A stretch of 28,637 nucleotides of DNA, taken from the IMG/VR virus record IMGVR_UViG_3300010885_007215, positions 1 through 28,637 of that record. One strand, 5' to 3'. The stretch comes from a virus. Position numbers and translations under genes: made by a program. This document shows positions 13,398 through 22,300 of the stretch, in pieces. The notes beneath the pieces are model-generated. The model was given only the letters and a program-made list of their open reading frames with translations. It searched no databases and was not told the origin of the DNA. Every line of letters starts with the position of its first letter. Positions within the stretch are counted from its first letter, which is position 1.

Positions 13398-13472
13398 GTA
13401 ATCCGGGCGGAAGCCTGACATGGCAAGGCAGACTTCCTGGGTGGATGAGTCAAAGTAGACAACCCGGATTAC
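13398..13472 (-). ncRNA. Structured element A, candidate non-coding RNA (75 bases)
   Basis: GTAATCCGGG (13398-13407) and CCCGGATTAC (13463-13472) pair perfectly over ten bases and close a 75-base element. Inside is a second strong hairpin, read on the minus strand as GGAA, GCCT, a nine-base loop, AGGC, TTCC, with a small bulge. The remaining single-stranded part would form a junction. It starts just after the zinc-finger gene's stop and runs into the terminator at 13361-13388. It lacks a T-arm and D-arm, so it is not a tRNA. The function is unknown. Confidence 0.45.
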
Positions 13473-13476
13473 GCAA

Positions 13477-14007
13477 TTATTTATTTGTTCTCATTGCTTC
13501 TAGTCTATCCAGTAGTTCAGCACGTCTACCCTGAGCATCTGATGCAGAATGATTGATGATAGTGCCCGCTGTGGATTCTGTATTACGCACAACAGGTGGA
13601 CCTTCGTTCCACCATTTGGGCTTGGGAGGTCTTCCCAGTTTGTTCCCAGGCTTTGCTGTTCTTAGACCACGTGCTCGATAGTATATTCCAACACCATTTT
13701 GGTTACCAAGTTCCTGTGTTTGAGGATTATAGATCTTGTTGCAGGTGCCACAGACCCAGCGCCAAAAGGTTACAAAAGTTTTTGGGTCACACACACGGGT
13801 GTATTTTTTATAGTTTTGGCAGGTACCCTTTTGTTTGCACCATTCACACAGTTGATCCTGGGCGTAGGTTATTCGCTTGATCTCAGGTCCTGTTTGAGCA
13901 TGAGTTTCATTTTGAACACGGCTCACGCGAGCAGCGGTATCATTGGGTTTTGGTTTATGCCATTCAGCAACGGTACTTAACCATGTTTCGAATTGTTTTT
14001 GGTCCAC
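13477..14007 (-). CDS. Probable zinc-binding, DNA-binding protein (176 aa)
   Basis: The product begins MDQKQFETWLSTVAEWHKP. The middle carries CEWCKQKGTC, then KYTRVCD and FWRWVCGTCNKIY, giving two CxxC pairs plus extra Cys in about 45 residues, consistent with one or two zinc-binding sites. After it comes a basic GNKLGRPPKPKWWNEGPP resembling an AT-hook. The start is GTG with a near-perfect AAGGAGGT upstream. It follows a short fibre gene and precedes structured element A and a terminator. Nucleic-acid binding is inferred from the Cys pairs and the AT-hook-like motif; a regulatory role is possible. Confidence 0.7.
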   Translation of the reverse strand: MDQKQFETWLSTVAEWHKPKPNDTAARVSRVQNETHAQTGPEIKRITYAQDQLCEWCKQKGTCQNYKKYTRVCDPKTFVTFWRWVCGTCNKIYNPQTQELGNQNGVGIYYRARGLRTAKPGNKLGRPPKPKWWNEGPPVVRNTESTAGTIINHSASDAQGRRAELLDRLEAMRTNK

Positions 14008-14037
14008 AAGACCTCCTTGAATAACACAGATTGAACA

Positions 14038-14469
14038 TTATAGATTCACGAACACATTGGCAGTGAGTGAGAGTCCGCGCCAGGCACTTCCAGAATAGAT
14101 TGCCAGTCCTGGTCTGCTGGCCACATTGCCCACATTAGAACAGAATGCAATGTCACCTTCTTGTGGGCTGCTCAGTGCCAGTATGGTTGCTGTGGTCTGA
14201 CTAGGCAAACGGATCACGCTCTGTATGTTCACGATACCAGTACTAGGACTGATTGTTTGTGTGCCACCCACAGAAATAGTACTAGGTATCTGTGCAGTTG
14301 CGATATAACCTGATCCATCCAAGGTCACAACACCACCTGCGGTGTTTTGTTCTGCCATGATCAGGTTTAGTTTATTAACAGCATCCAACAGATCAGCACG
14401 TGCCTGACTTGGATCGTCACTGGCGCTGTCTAGGTTGCTGATGCTTACGTTTGCGGTTGGAAATGTCAT
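14038..14469 (-). CDS. Short tail fibre protein (143 aa)
   Basis: The N-terminal module (MTFPTANVSISNLDSASDDP then SQARADLLDA) matches the start of the fibre protein at 7794-8390. A collagen-free beta region follows (GGVVTLDGSGYIATAQIPST, a motif common in phage fibres), ending with GDIAFCSNVGN and LAIYSGSAWRGLSLTA. It is next to the beta-propeller fibre gene. A role as an accessory or short tail fibre is likely. A TATTTATT sequence, minus-strand AATAAATA, lies about 20 bases upstream. Confidence 0.65.
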   Translation of the reverse strand: MTFPTANVSISNLDSASDDPSQARADLLDAVNKLNLIMAEQNTAGGVVTLDGSGYIATAQIPSTISVGGTQTISPSTGIVNIQSVIRLPSQTTATILALSSPQEGDIAFCSNVGNVASRPGLAIYSGSAWRGLSLTANVFVNL

Positions 14470-14503
14470 TCTCTTGTTCCTTTGGAATATTTATTCATGG
14501 TGA

Positions 14504-16591
14504 TTATCTCACACCTAGATTGGTGCTGTCCATGTACTGTTCTGGTAGTACTTTTAGTCTGGCATCAAACACACCATCAATCACATTGTGTTCCAGATCC
14601 TGTATGACCACAGTGGGTTCAGTTCTGTCCTTGCTGCCAATAAATGCAATAGCAGAAGTGGTTGTTGCGGATTTCTCAAAATAAAGAGCATTGGATATCG
14701 TGGATATCAGGCTCACTTCACTGCCTGCAGGATGTGTGTTGGCAGTGGAAGTGCCAAACTGTGTGGTAGTGTATCCACGTGTGATACCTTCTAGTCTATG
14801 TGGTGAAGCAGTGGTATTTGCAGTGGTAAAGCGCATGGTCTCATTTCGCACACGAATATTACCACCACCAATGAATGGAGTAGCATTGGCTACCTGTAGA
14901 TAGTCATTGTATTCTGCTAGATATGCACTCACGGCATAGGCATTGCCTGCCAGTTGTGCGCCCACACTGGTCAGTGCGGTCACTGTGTTGGCAGTGTAGT
15001 CAAAATCATAAACATCTAGACCTTTGTTTGCTGCCACTGTGGAATCATGATGCACAACATACAGTTGACTGTCTCCACCACCCCAGCGAATGTCATACAC
15101 AGGTACATCTAGAGAAGTTGCTACATTGGCCCACACAAAGTTGTTGCTGTACACACGATACACACCAAATCTCTTGGAGGTTGTGCCATCAGTTCTTGTG
15201 CTACTCCAGCCAATGGCCAAGGCATTGCCAGAAGTGTTGAAATCCAGTGTGAACACACCTGATCCATCCAGTGTAGGAATCAAATTGACGCTGGATGTGG
15301 AAGCAGTGAGTGTGCTGCCTGACCTTGTGTAGATCTTGAGAGTGGCCGTGGATCCCAGTCCTGTTGTGCATACCAATCTGGTACCATCAGCCGACCAGTC
15401 TAGGTCAATCACTGCGCTCACAGGCAAACTCGCAGGATCAGCAAGTTTGGTCAGGGTGTTACCACTCTTGGCATACACAGAGAGATAAGGACTGGTGTCA
15501 TGTCCCACTGCAAGATAAGCATCATCGGGTGTCCAGGCCACGCAGTATGCACCACCTGTGGGCAGTGTGGCAGGGTTATTGCGTTTGTTATAGGTGTTGC
15601 CTGCATACACACTGATATAAGGACTGGATGCATGTGCTACCACAAAGGCATCATTGTCACTGCGTGTCCAGGCCAGGTCTCTAACTGTGCCCACAGGGAA
15701 TGTGTTTGGATCACCACTCTTGGTCAGTGTATCTCCACTTCTTTCATAGATACGTAGATTATTTGGTGCACTGGCAGCATCAGTTCCCAGAATAAATTTG
15801 CTACCATCTGAGTTCCATGCCACGCTTTCACCATAAGAGGATACTCCATTGGCAATGTTGCCAATCAGGCTGTAACTCACACCACTGTCTGTGGTCTTGT
15901 AAACCAGTACACTGGGACTCGCAGTGGTTGCCACTGCCACATAGCCTGTGTAATTGGTTGCGGCACTGATGGTTGTGCTCAGTGTGGTGGCAGCGGTAGC
16001 AGTGAAATCCAGTACATAGCCAACATTGCCTGTGGCAACATACTGTAGGGTTTGTTCTGTGGGCACATGTGGTGTTACCTGCATGTTGACCACTGCACTG
16101 ATCACACGATTCAGCGGCAGTATGTGTCCACCCGAATCATTTGGACTCAGTGTCAAAGCAGCAGTGTCTAGATCATCATATTCAATGTCAAATGCATCGT
16201 TAGTGCTGGTTATAGTGAGGTTGCGTAATTCCGTACCTGTACCGCCTGAAACCGTGGCAGAAATTGCATAATATTGGCCATAAAACGCTGAAAGATTACC
16301 TGTGTTAGGCGTGATTGTGGTTGAGGTTTCTTCACCTGCAAACTCACCTGTGCTACTGGTGTACACAGTGTAGGCTATGGATCCTGACACGTCTGCTGAG
16401 GTCTTGAGGTTAAAATAACCAATACGACCACGATTTGAAACATCACTAACAACAACAAAACTATTTGCAGGCCTAAAATTCCAACTGGTCCAAGTACTCC
16501 ATGATGAAAGATTTGCCCATGTTCCAGTATTGGCTGGCACGAATGAATTGTTTGCTGTGTCAAATACACCTGTTGGTCCTGGTAATGCCAT
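14504..16591 (-). CDS. Tail fibre with predicted seven-bladed beta-propeller (695 aa)
   Basis: The N-terminal part (Trp-rich WANLSSWSTWTSWNFRPAN) is followed by a set of blade repeats from about residue 210 to 530. Each blade shows 'xxLAW..D...[LF]AVGH..SPYLSVYxxxG..' , for example YCVAWTPDDAYLAVGHDTSP, IDLDWSADGTRLVCTT and YDIRWGGGDSQLYVVHHDST. I count about seven blades, like WD40 or YncE propellers. The C-terminal part ends VIDGVFDARLKVLPEQYM. It follows the gpJ-like gene, so it is probably the main receptor-binding fibre; the propeller would bind a host surface component. The fold is inferred from the repeats. Confidence 0.75.
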   Translation of the reverse strand: MALPGPTGVFDTANNSFVPANTGTWANLSSWSTWTSWNFRPANSFVVVSDVSNRGRIGYFNLKTSADVSGSIAYTVYTSSTGEFAGEETSTTITPNTGNLSAFYGQYYAISATVSGGTGTELRNLTITSTNDAFDIEYDDLDTAALTLSPNDSGGHILPLNRVISAVVNMQVTPHVPTEQTLQYVATGNVGYVLDFTATAATTLSTTISAATNYTGYVAVATTASPSVLVYKTTDSGVSYSLIGNIANGVSSYGESVAWNSDGSKFILGTDAASAPNNLRIYERSGDTLTKSGDPNTFPVGTVRDLAWTRSDNDAFVVAHASSPYISVYAGNTYNKRNNPATLPTGGAYCVAWTPDDAYLAVGHDTSPYLSVYAKSGNTLTKLADPASLPVSAVIDLDWSADGTRLVCTTGLGSTATLKIYTRSGSTLTASTSSVNLIPTLDGSGVFTLDFNTSGNALAIGWSSTRTDGTTSKRFGVYRVYSNNFVWANVATSLDVPVYDIRWGGGDSQLYVVHHDSTVAANKGLDVYDFDYTANTVTALTSVGAQLAGNAYAVSAYLAEYNDYLQVANATPFIGGGNIRVRNETMRFTTANTTASPHRLEGITRGYTTTQFGTSTANTHPAGSEVSLISTISNALYFEKSATTTSAIAFIGSKDRTEPTVVIQDLEHNVIDGVFDARLKVLPEQYMDSTNLGVR

Positions 16592-16600
16592 TTATTTTCC

Positions 16601-19600
16601 TTAAACTACTGCTGGTCCGTCTGCTGGTGTTGCTAGAACCTGTGATGTACCTTTTACTGTGGTAATTATTCTAAAATCACTCTTGTTGGCATCAGTGGCA
16701 CTGGTAGCCAATGCTACACTTGTGGTTCTTGCTTCACTGAGTCTACGTTGATAACCTGCGGTATAATCACTGTCTTGAATTGTTGGATAACTTGCATAGG
16801 TAATTATGCTAGGCTTGTTTGGGCTGATCAAATTGATAGAAAGATCACTGGCTATCTGTGGTACTGTTCTGATCAGTAGGCCTTTGTTGCTCACTGTACT
16901 ACCAACCACTGTGACAATCAGCAGATCAAATTGATTAGCCTCATCACTGGCAGTGTACAATCCACCAGTGGCAGCAATCACTGTGGATCCTGTGGGTTCA
17001 CCTAGACTGGCCTTGACCAAGGTTGGATATGATGTAGCATATCCAGCAACTCCATAGTAGGTACTGAATTCTTTGAAGTGAGTTGGAAAGCGCAGATTAA
17101 CAATCTTGTTGCCTGTGCCTGTGTGTGTGATTTCCACACGTTCCCAACGACCCACTCCATAGTGCGTGGCATAGGTTCCACCAGCAGCACTTCCTGTTGT
17201 TCCGTAGCCTGTATATCTCATACGACGATAGATATAGAGTTTGCTTAATCCTGTGATTTTATCACCATTGTATTGCAAGCGAATGTAATTGGTTCTTGTG
17301 ACCACAGTTCCTGCAAGACTAAAACCAGTATAACCACAATTGGTTGCAAGACTAATCTTGTTGTCACAGGCAATGATATCCACAGTGGGATCCACTAGAT
17401 CAAATGCTTGATTTTCTTTGGCCAGGGCTGTGTTGGTATCCATTTGCACAAATCCAAAACCTGGAGCCCAGTTGTTATTGCTGGGAAAATCAGTACTCTG
17501 TGTTCTATTATGAACATAACCAACACCACGCAGGCTATAGTTGCTGTCCTGCACCACACCACTGCTGCTGACTCGTGGAGTGATCACAATATCATACACT
17601 TGGTCAAATGTCATACCATAAACATCAATCACACGCAGTCCATTGGTATTGATTGTGACTGCGCTGTCTGAATACACAGTGAGTGCAGGATTTGTTCCAG
17701 GCACAACTGGTCTATAACTGATTTTAACACCACGCCAGGTAGCACGATTGGCCACATCAGGTGGGTCCAGGAAGAATCGCATGCCTGTTGTGGTGCCACT
17801 CACAAGATAGTTGATACCAGCATTGGCACTGCCAATTCCCAGTTTGGTATCCAATGCTGATGCCACTGCACCAGGAGGTGCTTGGTCCACTGTGGCAATT
17901 GGGTATTCTGTTATGGTTTTCACAGCGGTTACATTATTCACACCATAGGTTGCTTCATATGGATATATAGCACTAGGTGATTCCATTCTTAGTCCTGGCA
18001 ACACATACTGTTTGGTGCTTTCTGTACCTGATGTATAGGTTAGTCTAAACACAAAGTCATACAGCACAGGACCACCACTCACACCAATGTCTCCTGGAAA
18101 CGCAAATGTGGTAGCAGTACCAGGAGCATAAGAAGCAAATACCTTTGATATTTTGGTATAGTAGGTATCAGTGCTGACCTTGTAGTAGCAGTTCACACCA
18201 TTCACATTAGTATTCAGGGCTTCTGTACGAACGTTCTGTGTGAGTGTGATGTTCAGCGTTCTTGTGGCACTGAGACTAGGCACAGTAGCAGTGAGCAGTT
18301 CAATTGAGTTGTTTGTGGCTGAAAGATCTGCTTCTGTAAATGTAGGCCATGCCTGCGAAACCACTTGAACAGTTTCACTTGGATTGGTTCCTGCGCCTGC
18401 GCTGTTGGCAGGGTTCAATGTGATTTTTACAAAGTTGGTACTGTATTCACCTGTGGAATATTTTACTCTGGCCCAGAAAGTATATGAGTTAGCAGTGGCT
18501 TGCAGTGTGGAAATAATAGCCAATGGACCTACATCAGTGGTGATACTCTTGCCTGCTCCAGCCAGTGTGGTTTCTGTGCCCTTGGTCACATTTGTTGTGG
18601 ATGTACCTAGTCCAAAATAATAATCAAATCCTGCATACATCGCATGCTGTGGTTGTGTAAACACCAGCCTTGCATAGGTAAGTCCATTCTTGGTCACATA
18701 GGTAAGATTGGTTATGTCAATGGTATCTGTTAATGGTGCTGGTTTGGGTGCAGTGGTAGGAGTTGTGTTGGTTCCATTTGTATTGGTGGTACCTGTTGCA
18801 CTACCAACGCCTCCACCTGCGATATTACCAGTGGTTGTGGTAGGAGTTGTGGGTGCAGGATTGGTTGTGGTTCCACCAACCACAGTGGTAACTGCCTTGG
18901 TAGGTGGCACAAGACTATAGTCTGGTTTGTCTACTTCTATTGGATAATAGATACTGGCGCCTTTTGGCACATAGATTGGATTCACACGATCAGGTTCACC
19001 AATGCGTGTGTATGGATACAAGAAATCTGGATTACGAACACAGCCTAGATCAAAGGTATAGTTTTCCTTGTGACTGATGTTGATCACACGCCAGGGCACA
19101 TCACCAAAGTTTAGCAATTTGCTCTGTATCCTGATATTGTCGCCAGGTTCAAGTTCAAATGCATGGCTGCTCACTGTGAGAGTGGCGCTTTCTGCATAAC
19201 GACTCTTGTTCAACAGGATCTTGGCAAAGTCCTTGGCCATGGCATAGTTGGTTATGCTACCAAAGGTCACTTCCAGTTTGTTTTCACGACCGCCATCCAG
19301 CGCAACCAGTGTCAGGCGTTCTGCTTCTGTTTCTGGATACACAACCTGTTGTGTGCTCCATTTGAATTCTGTTCTTGGGTCAACATAGGTCACAACCACT
19401 TGGTTGTACTTGCTGCTTCTGTCAATGCCTGTGTAGGTTACTTCACCTGAGATTTCATAGGTATTGTCCAGCAATGTGGCATCAATGATCTGATAGGTAC
19501 TCACGCATTCAGCAATGATCTCAGCAGAACCTGATGTGATATCTGTTGCATTGCCTGCATCTTCAATCTTGAGTTTGTACTTGCCCTGCACATAGGGTAG

Positions 19601-20617
19601 ATATGCACGGAATCCTTGCAACAACAGTTTTACATTTTGAAAAATGCTGTTGTTGGTATCCAGTACATAGTTACAGGTCATGATTGGACCTTTGATATTG
19701 GTTGTGGTATAGGTCACTTCAGTGTTACACTTGGCAGCGGCTGTTCTAAAACTTGCCCAGTCAATTTCGCTGTTGCTCATGCCTTTACCATAGCGTGGAT
19801 TACGTAGATAATCAAGTAGAATCTCAGCAGGGTTAGTGCTATAGCGTTCTGTATATCCTGTGCCACCATATGTGAAATTTTCATTTGTAGTTCCTGCCAC
19901 AAGACTGGCCACTCGTTTGCCCAGTATCACTGCGGCAACATCAGGTATGTTTCCTGAGAATGGATTTGCATCTGCTTCGGCCTGTGTTGTAACTGCCAAC
20001 CATTCATAGCGAACAAACAGTGTGGCTAGACCATTATAGGTCATGGTGTTCTTGAAACTAGGAGAATCTTTCATGAGTCCTGTTTTGAGAGCAGTACCTA
20101 GTGTGGACGAGGAAGGAGTATCAAAATACACGCCTGGACTCCAGCGCATGACCACACGCTTGGCATATTTGCCAGTGGTGATAGTGACTTCTTTGCCTGC
20201 ATTTAGATCAGCAATGATTGTGCCATCCAATTGATTGTCATCAATGTAGAGTTCATATAAACCTTCCACTGCGCCTTCACTAAACACATAAGCAACCCAA
20301 AGATATTTGTTTGTGGTTGATCCTGTTTCTGCAAAAGTGATCAATCCACCTGCTTTGCGAAAACCATAGATAACTGGAACACTTTCTGCACCACCTGCAC
20401 GGCGTGTTACCAACACACCCTGTTGGCGTTCTGCTTCGCCACTCATGTCAGGAGCATCAAACAACCCCATGAAAGGTTGTACCACAAAGTCTACAACAGC
20501 GTTAACAACTTTTTCGCCAACCTTGGTTGCACCTAGACCAGCACCAATCACGGCACCAACAGGTCCACCTACAACAAATCCAACTACTGCACCAACTAAT
20601 GAACTAAACCATCCCAT
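16601..20617 (-). CDS. Tail tip / host specificity protein, gpJ-like (1338 aa)
   Basis: The N-terminus is a glycine-rich hydrophobic stretch (FSSLVGAVVGFVVGGPVGAV) as in gpJ-like proteins. The hub region VPVIYGFRKAGGLITF, AEILLDYLRNPRYGKGMSNS and the ATDITSGSAEIIAECVST area match phage tail-tip J-type proteins (Phage-tail_3 and TipJ). After it comes a Thr/Pro/Gly-rich linker at about residues 570-632, then fibronectin-like beta domains to the C-terminus. The size is close to lambda gpJ (1132 residues) but longer. It forms the tail tip and, with the fibres, makes host contact. Start is one base after the GNAT-like gene's stop. Confidence 0.85.
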   Translation of the reverse strand: MGWFSSLVGAVVGFVVGGPVGAVIGAGLGATKVGEKVVNAVVDFVVQPFMGLFDAPDMSGEAERQQGVLVTRRAGGAESVPVIYGFRKAGGLITFAETGSTTNKYLWVAYVFSEGAVEGLYELYIDDNQLDGTIIADLNAGKEVTITTGKYAKRVVMRWSPGVYFDTPSSSTLGTALKTGLMKDSPSFKNTMTYNGLATLFVRYEWLAVTTQAEADANPFSGNIPDVAAVILGKRVASLVAGTTNENFTYGGTGYTERYSTNPAEILLDYLRNPRYGKGMSNSEIDWASFRTAAAKCNTEVTYTTTNIKGPIMTCNYVLDTNNSIFQNVKLLLQGFRAYLPYVQGKYKLKIEDAGNATDITSGSAEIIAECVSTYQIIDATLLDNTYEISGEVTYTGIDRSSKYNQVVVTYVDPRTEFKWSTQQVVYPETEAERLTLVALDGGRENKLEVTFGSITNYAMAKDFAKILLNKSRYAESATLTVSSHAFELEPGDNIRIQSKLLNFGDVPWRVINISHKENYTFDLGCVRNPDFLYPYTRIGEPDRVNPIYVPKGASIYYPIEVDKPDYSLVPPTKAVTTVVGGTTTNPAPTTPTTTTGNIAGGGVGSATGTTNTNGTNTTPTTAPKPAPLTDTIDITNLTYVTKNGLTYARLVFTQPQHAMYAGFDYYFGLGTSTTNVTKGTETTLAGAGKSITTDVGPLAIISTLQATANSYTFWARVKYSTGEYSTNFVKITLNPANSAGAGTNPSETVQVVSQAWPTFTEADLSATNNSIELLTATVPSLSATRTLNITLTQNVRTEALNTNVNGVNCYYKVSTDTYYTKISKVFASYAPGTATTFAFPGDIGVSGGPVLYDFVFRLTYTSGTESTKQYVLPGLRMESPSAIYPYEATYGVNNVTAVKTITEYPIATVDQAPPGAVASALDTKLGIGSANAGINYLVSGTTTGMRFFLDPPDVANRATWRGVKISYRPVVPGTNPALTVYSDSAVTINTNGLRVIDVYGMTFDQVYDIVITPRVSSSGVVQDSNYSLRGVGYVHNRTQSTDFPSNNNWAPGFGFVQMDTNTALAKENQAFDLVDPTVDIIACDNKISLATNCGYTGFSLAGTVVTRTNYIRLQYNGDKITGLSKLYIYRRMRYTGYGTTGSAAGGTYATHYGVGRWERVEITHTGTGNKIVNLRFPTHFKEFSTYYGVAGYATSYPTLVKASLGEPTGSTVIAATGGLYTASDEANQFDLLIVTVVGSTVSNKGLLIRTVPQIASDLSINLISPNKPSIITYASYPTIQDSDYTAGYQRRLSEARTTSVALATSATDANKSDFRIITTVKGTSQVLATPADGPAVV

Positions 20618-20618
20618 A

Positions 20619-21068
20619 TCACACTATTCCTTTCGCGATAACAGTAGCGCCAGGAGCATAGCCAAGATCGTCAAATAGTTCTTGGTATGTTTCAGGGATC
20701 TCATATCCACTGGGTGCTATGATACTCACTGCTGATCTTTCACGTGCCCAGTTTTCAAAAGCATGATGCAACAGCATAAAATTGTCTGAATCTAGGTATG
20801 GTTCCTCTAGATACACATAGTGAATCTGTGAAGTTACTATTCCTGAATGTGGTACAGCACTGATAGCACCTGAAATGAATCCTACCATTTCATTCATGTT
20901 GTTGTAAAAACACAGCCAACAGGCATGAGCATAGATACTGTACTGTCTTACGTTTTGACCCCATGAGTGTTCATCATAGTCTGTGCTAACGAATTGATCT
21001 GCCCAGTGATTACCCATGATAATCACTTGATCAATCGCATCCGGTCCACATGCTCTTACTGTTGCCAT
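20619..21068 (-). CDS. GNAT-fold acetyltransferase-like protein in the tail module (149 aa)
   Basis: The product begins MATVRACGPDAIDQVIIMGN. The C-terminal half shows GNAT features: SQIHYVYLEEPYLDSDNFML, then LHHAFENWARERSAVSIIAP and a final LFDDLGYAPGATVIAKGI. The family transfers acetyl groups from acetyl-CoA. The acetyl-CoA loop is not the canonical Q/RxxGxG/A (here it reads YLDSDNF), so catalysis is uncertain. A GTG at 21083 would add five residues; I prefer this ATG because it overlaps the upstream stop as TAATG. Its place between minor tail and tip genes suggests a virion protein or a tail-assembly role. Confidence 0.6.
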   Translation of the reverse strand: MATVRACGPDAIDQVIIMGNHWADQFVSTDYDEHSWGQNVRQYSIYAHACWLCFYNNMNEMVGFISGAISAVPHSGIVTSQIHYVYLEEPYLDSDNFMLLHHAFENWARERSAVSIIAPSGYEIPETYQELFDDLGYAPGATVIAKGIV

Positions 21069-21679
21069 TAAAGTTTGCCCCACTTGTATTCTGTTTGTCC
21101 AACATAACCTGATTGTTCCATGGAGGTATCATACTGTACACCTTGAAACAACCAATTGCTGTTGTTATTGGTTCGTCTTCCTGCTGTGCGTTCAAAGTCA
21201 CTGAACAAACTAGAACATTCTAGGTTGATCACGCAGGTTCTTGCACTCTCTTGTATACTTACATTAAAAATTTGACCATCAAATAACATCAGTGGTGTAC
21301 CAGCGATTGAAAGATCAGCATAGTTCAAGAATGCCTTGTACACAACCACTCTTGCACCTTCATAGCCAACCTTGTTGGTTATGTCAGTGCTCACATCAAT
21401 GAATTTTTCTATATAGTTGTTGCCAACACCACTGAGTGTGATGCTGAACTTGCCCACACGAACATCAAAGTCTTCTGCCATGCCAGAAAAGTTCATGAAG
21501 TTGCCTTGTGCGCCATAGGTATTGGTTCCTGCTGTGGGTGCAGTGGCACTGTCATAGGCAATGTCAACACCACCTGATGCAAGATAAAGAGGAGTTGAGA
21601 GATGTATTTCTACAAGATCTACTGCTACGAAGTTCTGTCTATAGAATTCTTCGCGTACTGTGTTGCTTATGGTTTTCAT
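21068..21679 (-). CDS. Minor tail protein (203 aa)
   Basis: The product begins MKTISNTVREEFYRQNFVAV and continues DLVEIHLSTPLYLASGG, VRVGKFSITLSGVGN, ending LFSDFERTAGRRTN and YDTSMEQSGYVGQTEYKWG. The 'F..g.r...........D' ending resembles the DUF2163 / GTA gp14-like minor tail proteins that sit near the tail tip. It lies between another minor tail protein and the GNAT-like gene, with starts and stops only a few bases apart. The exact role is inferred from position. Confidence 0.7.
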   Translation of the reverse strand: MKTISNTVREEFYRQNFVAVDLVEIHLSTPLYLASGGVDIAYDSATAPTAGTNTYGAQGNFMNFSGMAEDFDVRVGKFSITLSGVGNNYIEKFIDVSTDITNKVGYEGARVVVYKAFLNYADLSIAGTPLMLFDGQIFNVSIQESARTCVINLECSSLFSDFERTAGRRTNNNSNWLFQGVQYDTSMEQSGYVGQTEYKWGKL

Positions 21680-22300
21680 TTACCATACCTCTCTCATGGC
21701 AAGAGATACTGTGCTGATACCACCATAACTGCTTTCAAATGACTGTTCTGGACTGTCTAGTACCATGGTAAATGGCACGCCATTGGTCCAGATCCTGGTA
21801 CCTGATGGCACTGAACTCACACATGCTCCTGAGAACTGTACATTGGCAGTGCCTGATCCAGAAGTTGTGACTTCTTGTGTTACCATATAGACCTTGCTGT
21901 GTGTGTTAAAACGAAAGAAGTCTCCTGCTTTGAGAATCACTGTGTTATTCACACCTACACCTGTGAGATTCACCCAGCGTTGACCTGCTGCGACTGTGCC
22001 AGTGGTGGCCACATTGTTTGCACTGGTGTTGGAGGCCTTGGAGGTGCTGAGTTCTGGTAACACGATTTCAAAACTGTACATTGGTCCTAGTGCAGTTGCA
22101 CAAAAACCTGTGACTTCACCCAGTTGGCTGGCAGTTAGGCTGGGATATTTTACTTCAAAACTATAGTAACTGTGTCCATGTGCCACACGGCGCAGTTTGC
22201 CAGCATTGGTTTCACTGGTGATAACAGGTGTGTTGATTTTGAAATTAACACTTTGGAAACTGGGCGTTTGTGGAAACTGCCCTGGTGATATATCTGCCAT
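21680..22300 (-). CDS. Minor tail protein (206 aa)
   Basis: The product begins MADISPGQFPQTPSFQSVNF and continues with HSYYSFEVKYPSLTASQLGE, then FCATALGPMYSFEIVLPEL and a beta-rich C-terminus (KAGDFFRFNTHSKVYMVTQE, ending STVSLAMREVW). It follows the tape measure gene with a TAATG overlap, the position of distal tail proteins that start the tail tip. The family is not securely identified. The gene ends directly before the next minor tail gene. Confidence 0.7.
   Translation of the reverse strand: MADISPGQFPQTPSFQSVNFKINTPVITSETNAGKLRRVAHGHSYYSFEVKYPSLTASQLGEVTGFCATALGPMYSFEIVLPELSTSKASNTSANNVATTGTVAAGQRWVNLTGVGVNNTVILKAGDFFRFNTHSKVYMVTQEVTTSGSGTANVQFSGACVSSVPSGTRIWTNGVPFTMVLDSPEQSFESSYGGISTVSLAMREVW

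Noticed and set aside
13398-13472. The 75-base element as a tRNA
   Set aside because: The length and end pairing fit a tRNA, but the stem is ten bases long, there is no TTCRA loop and no D-arm on either strand.
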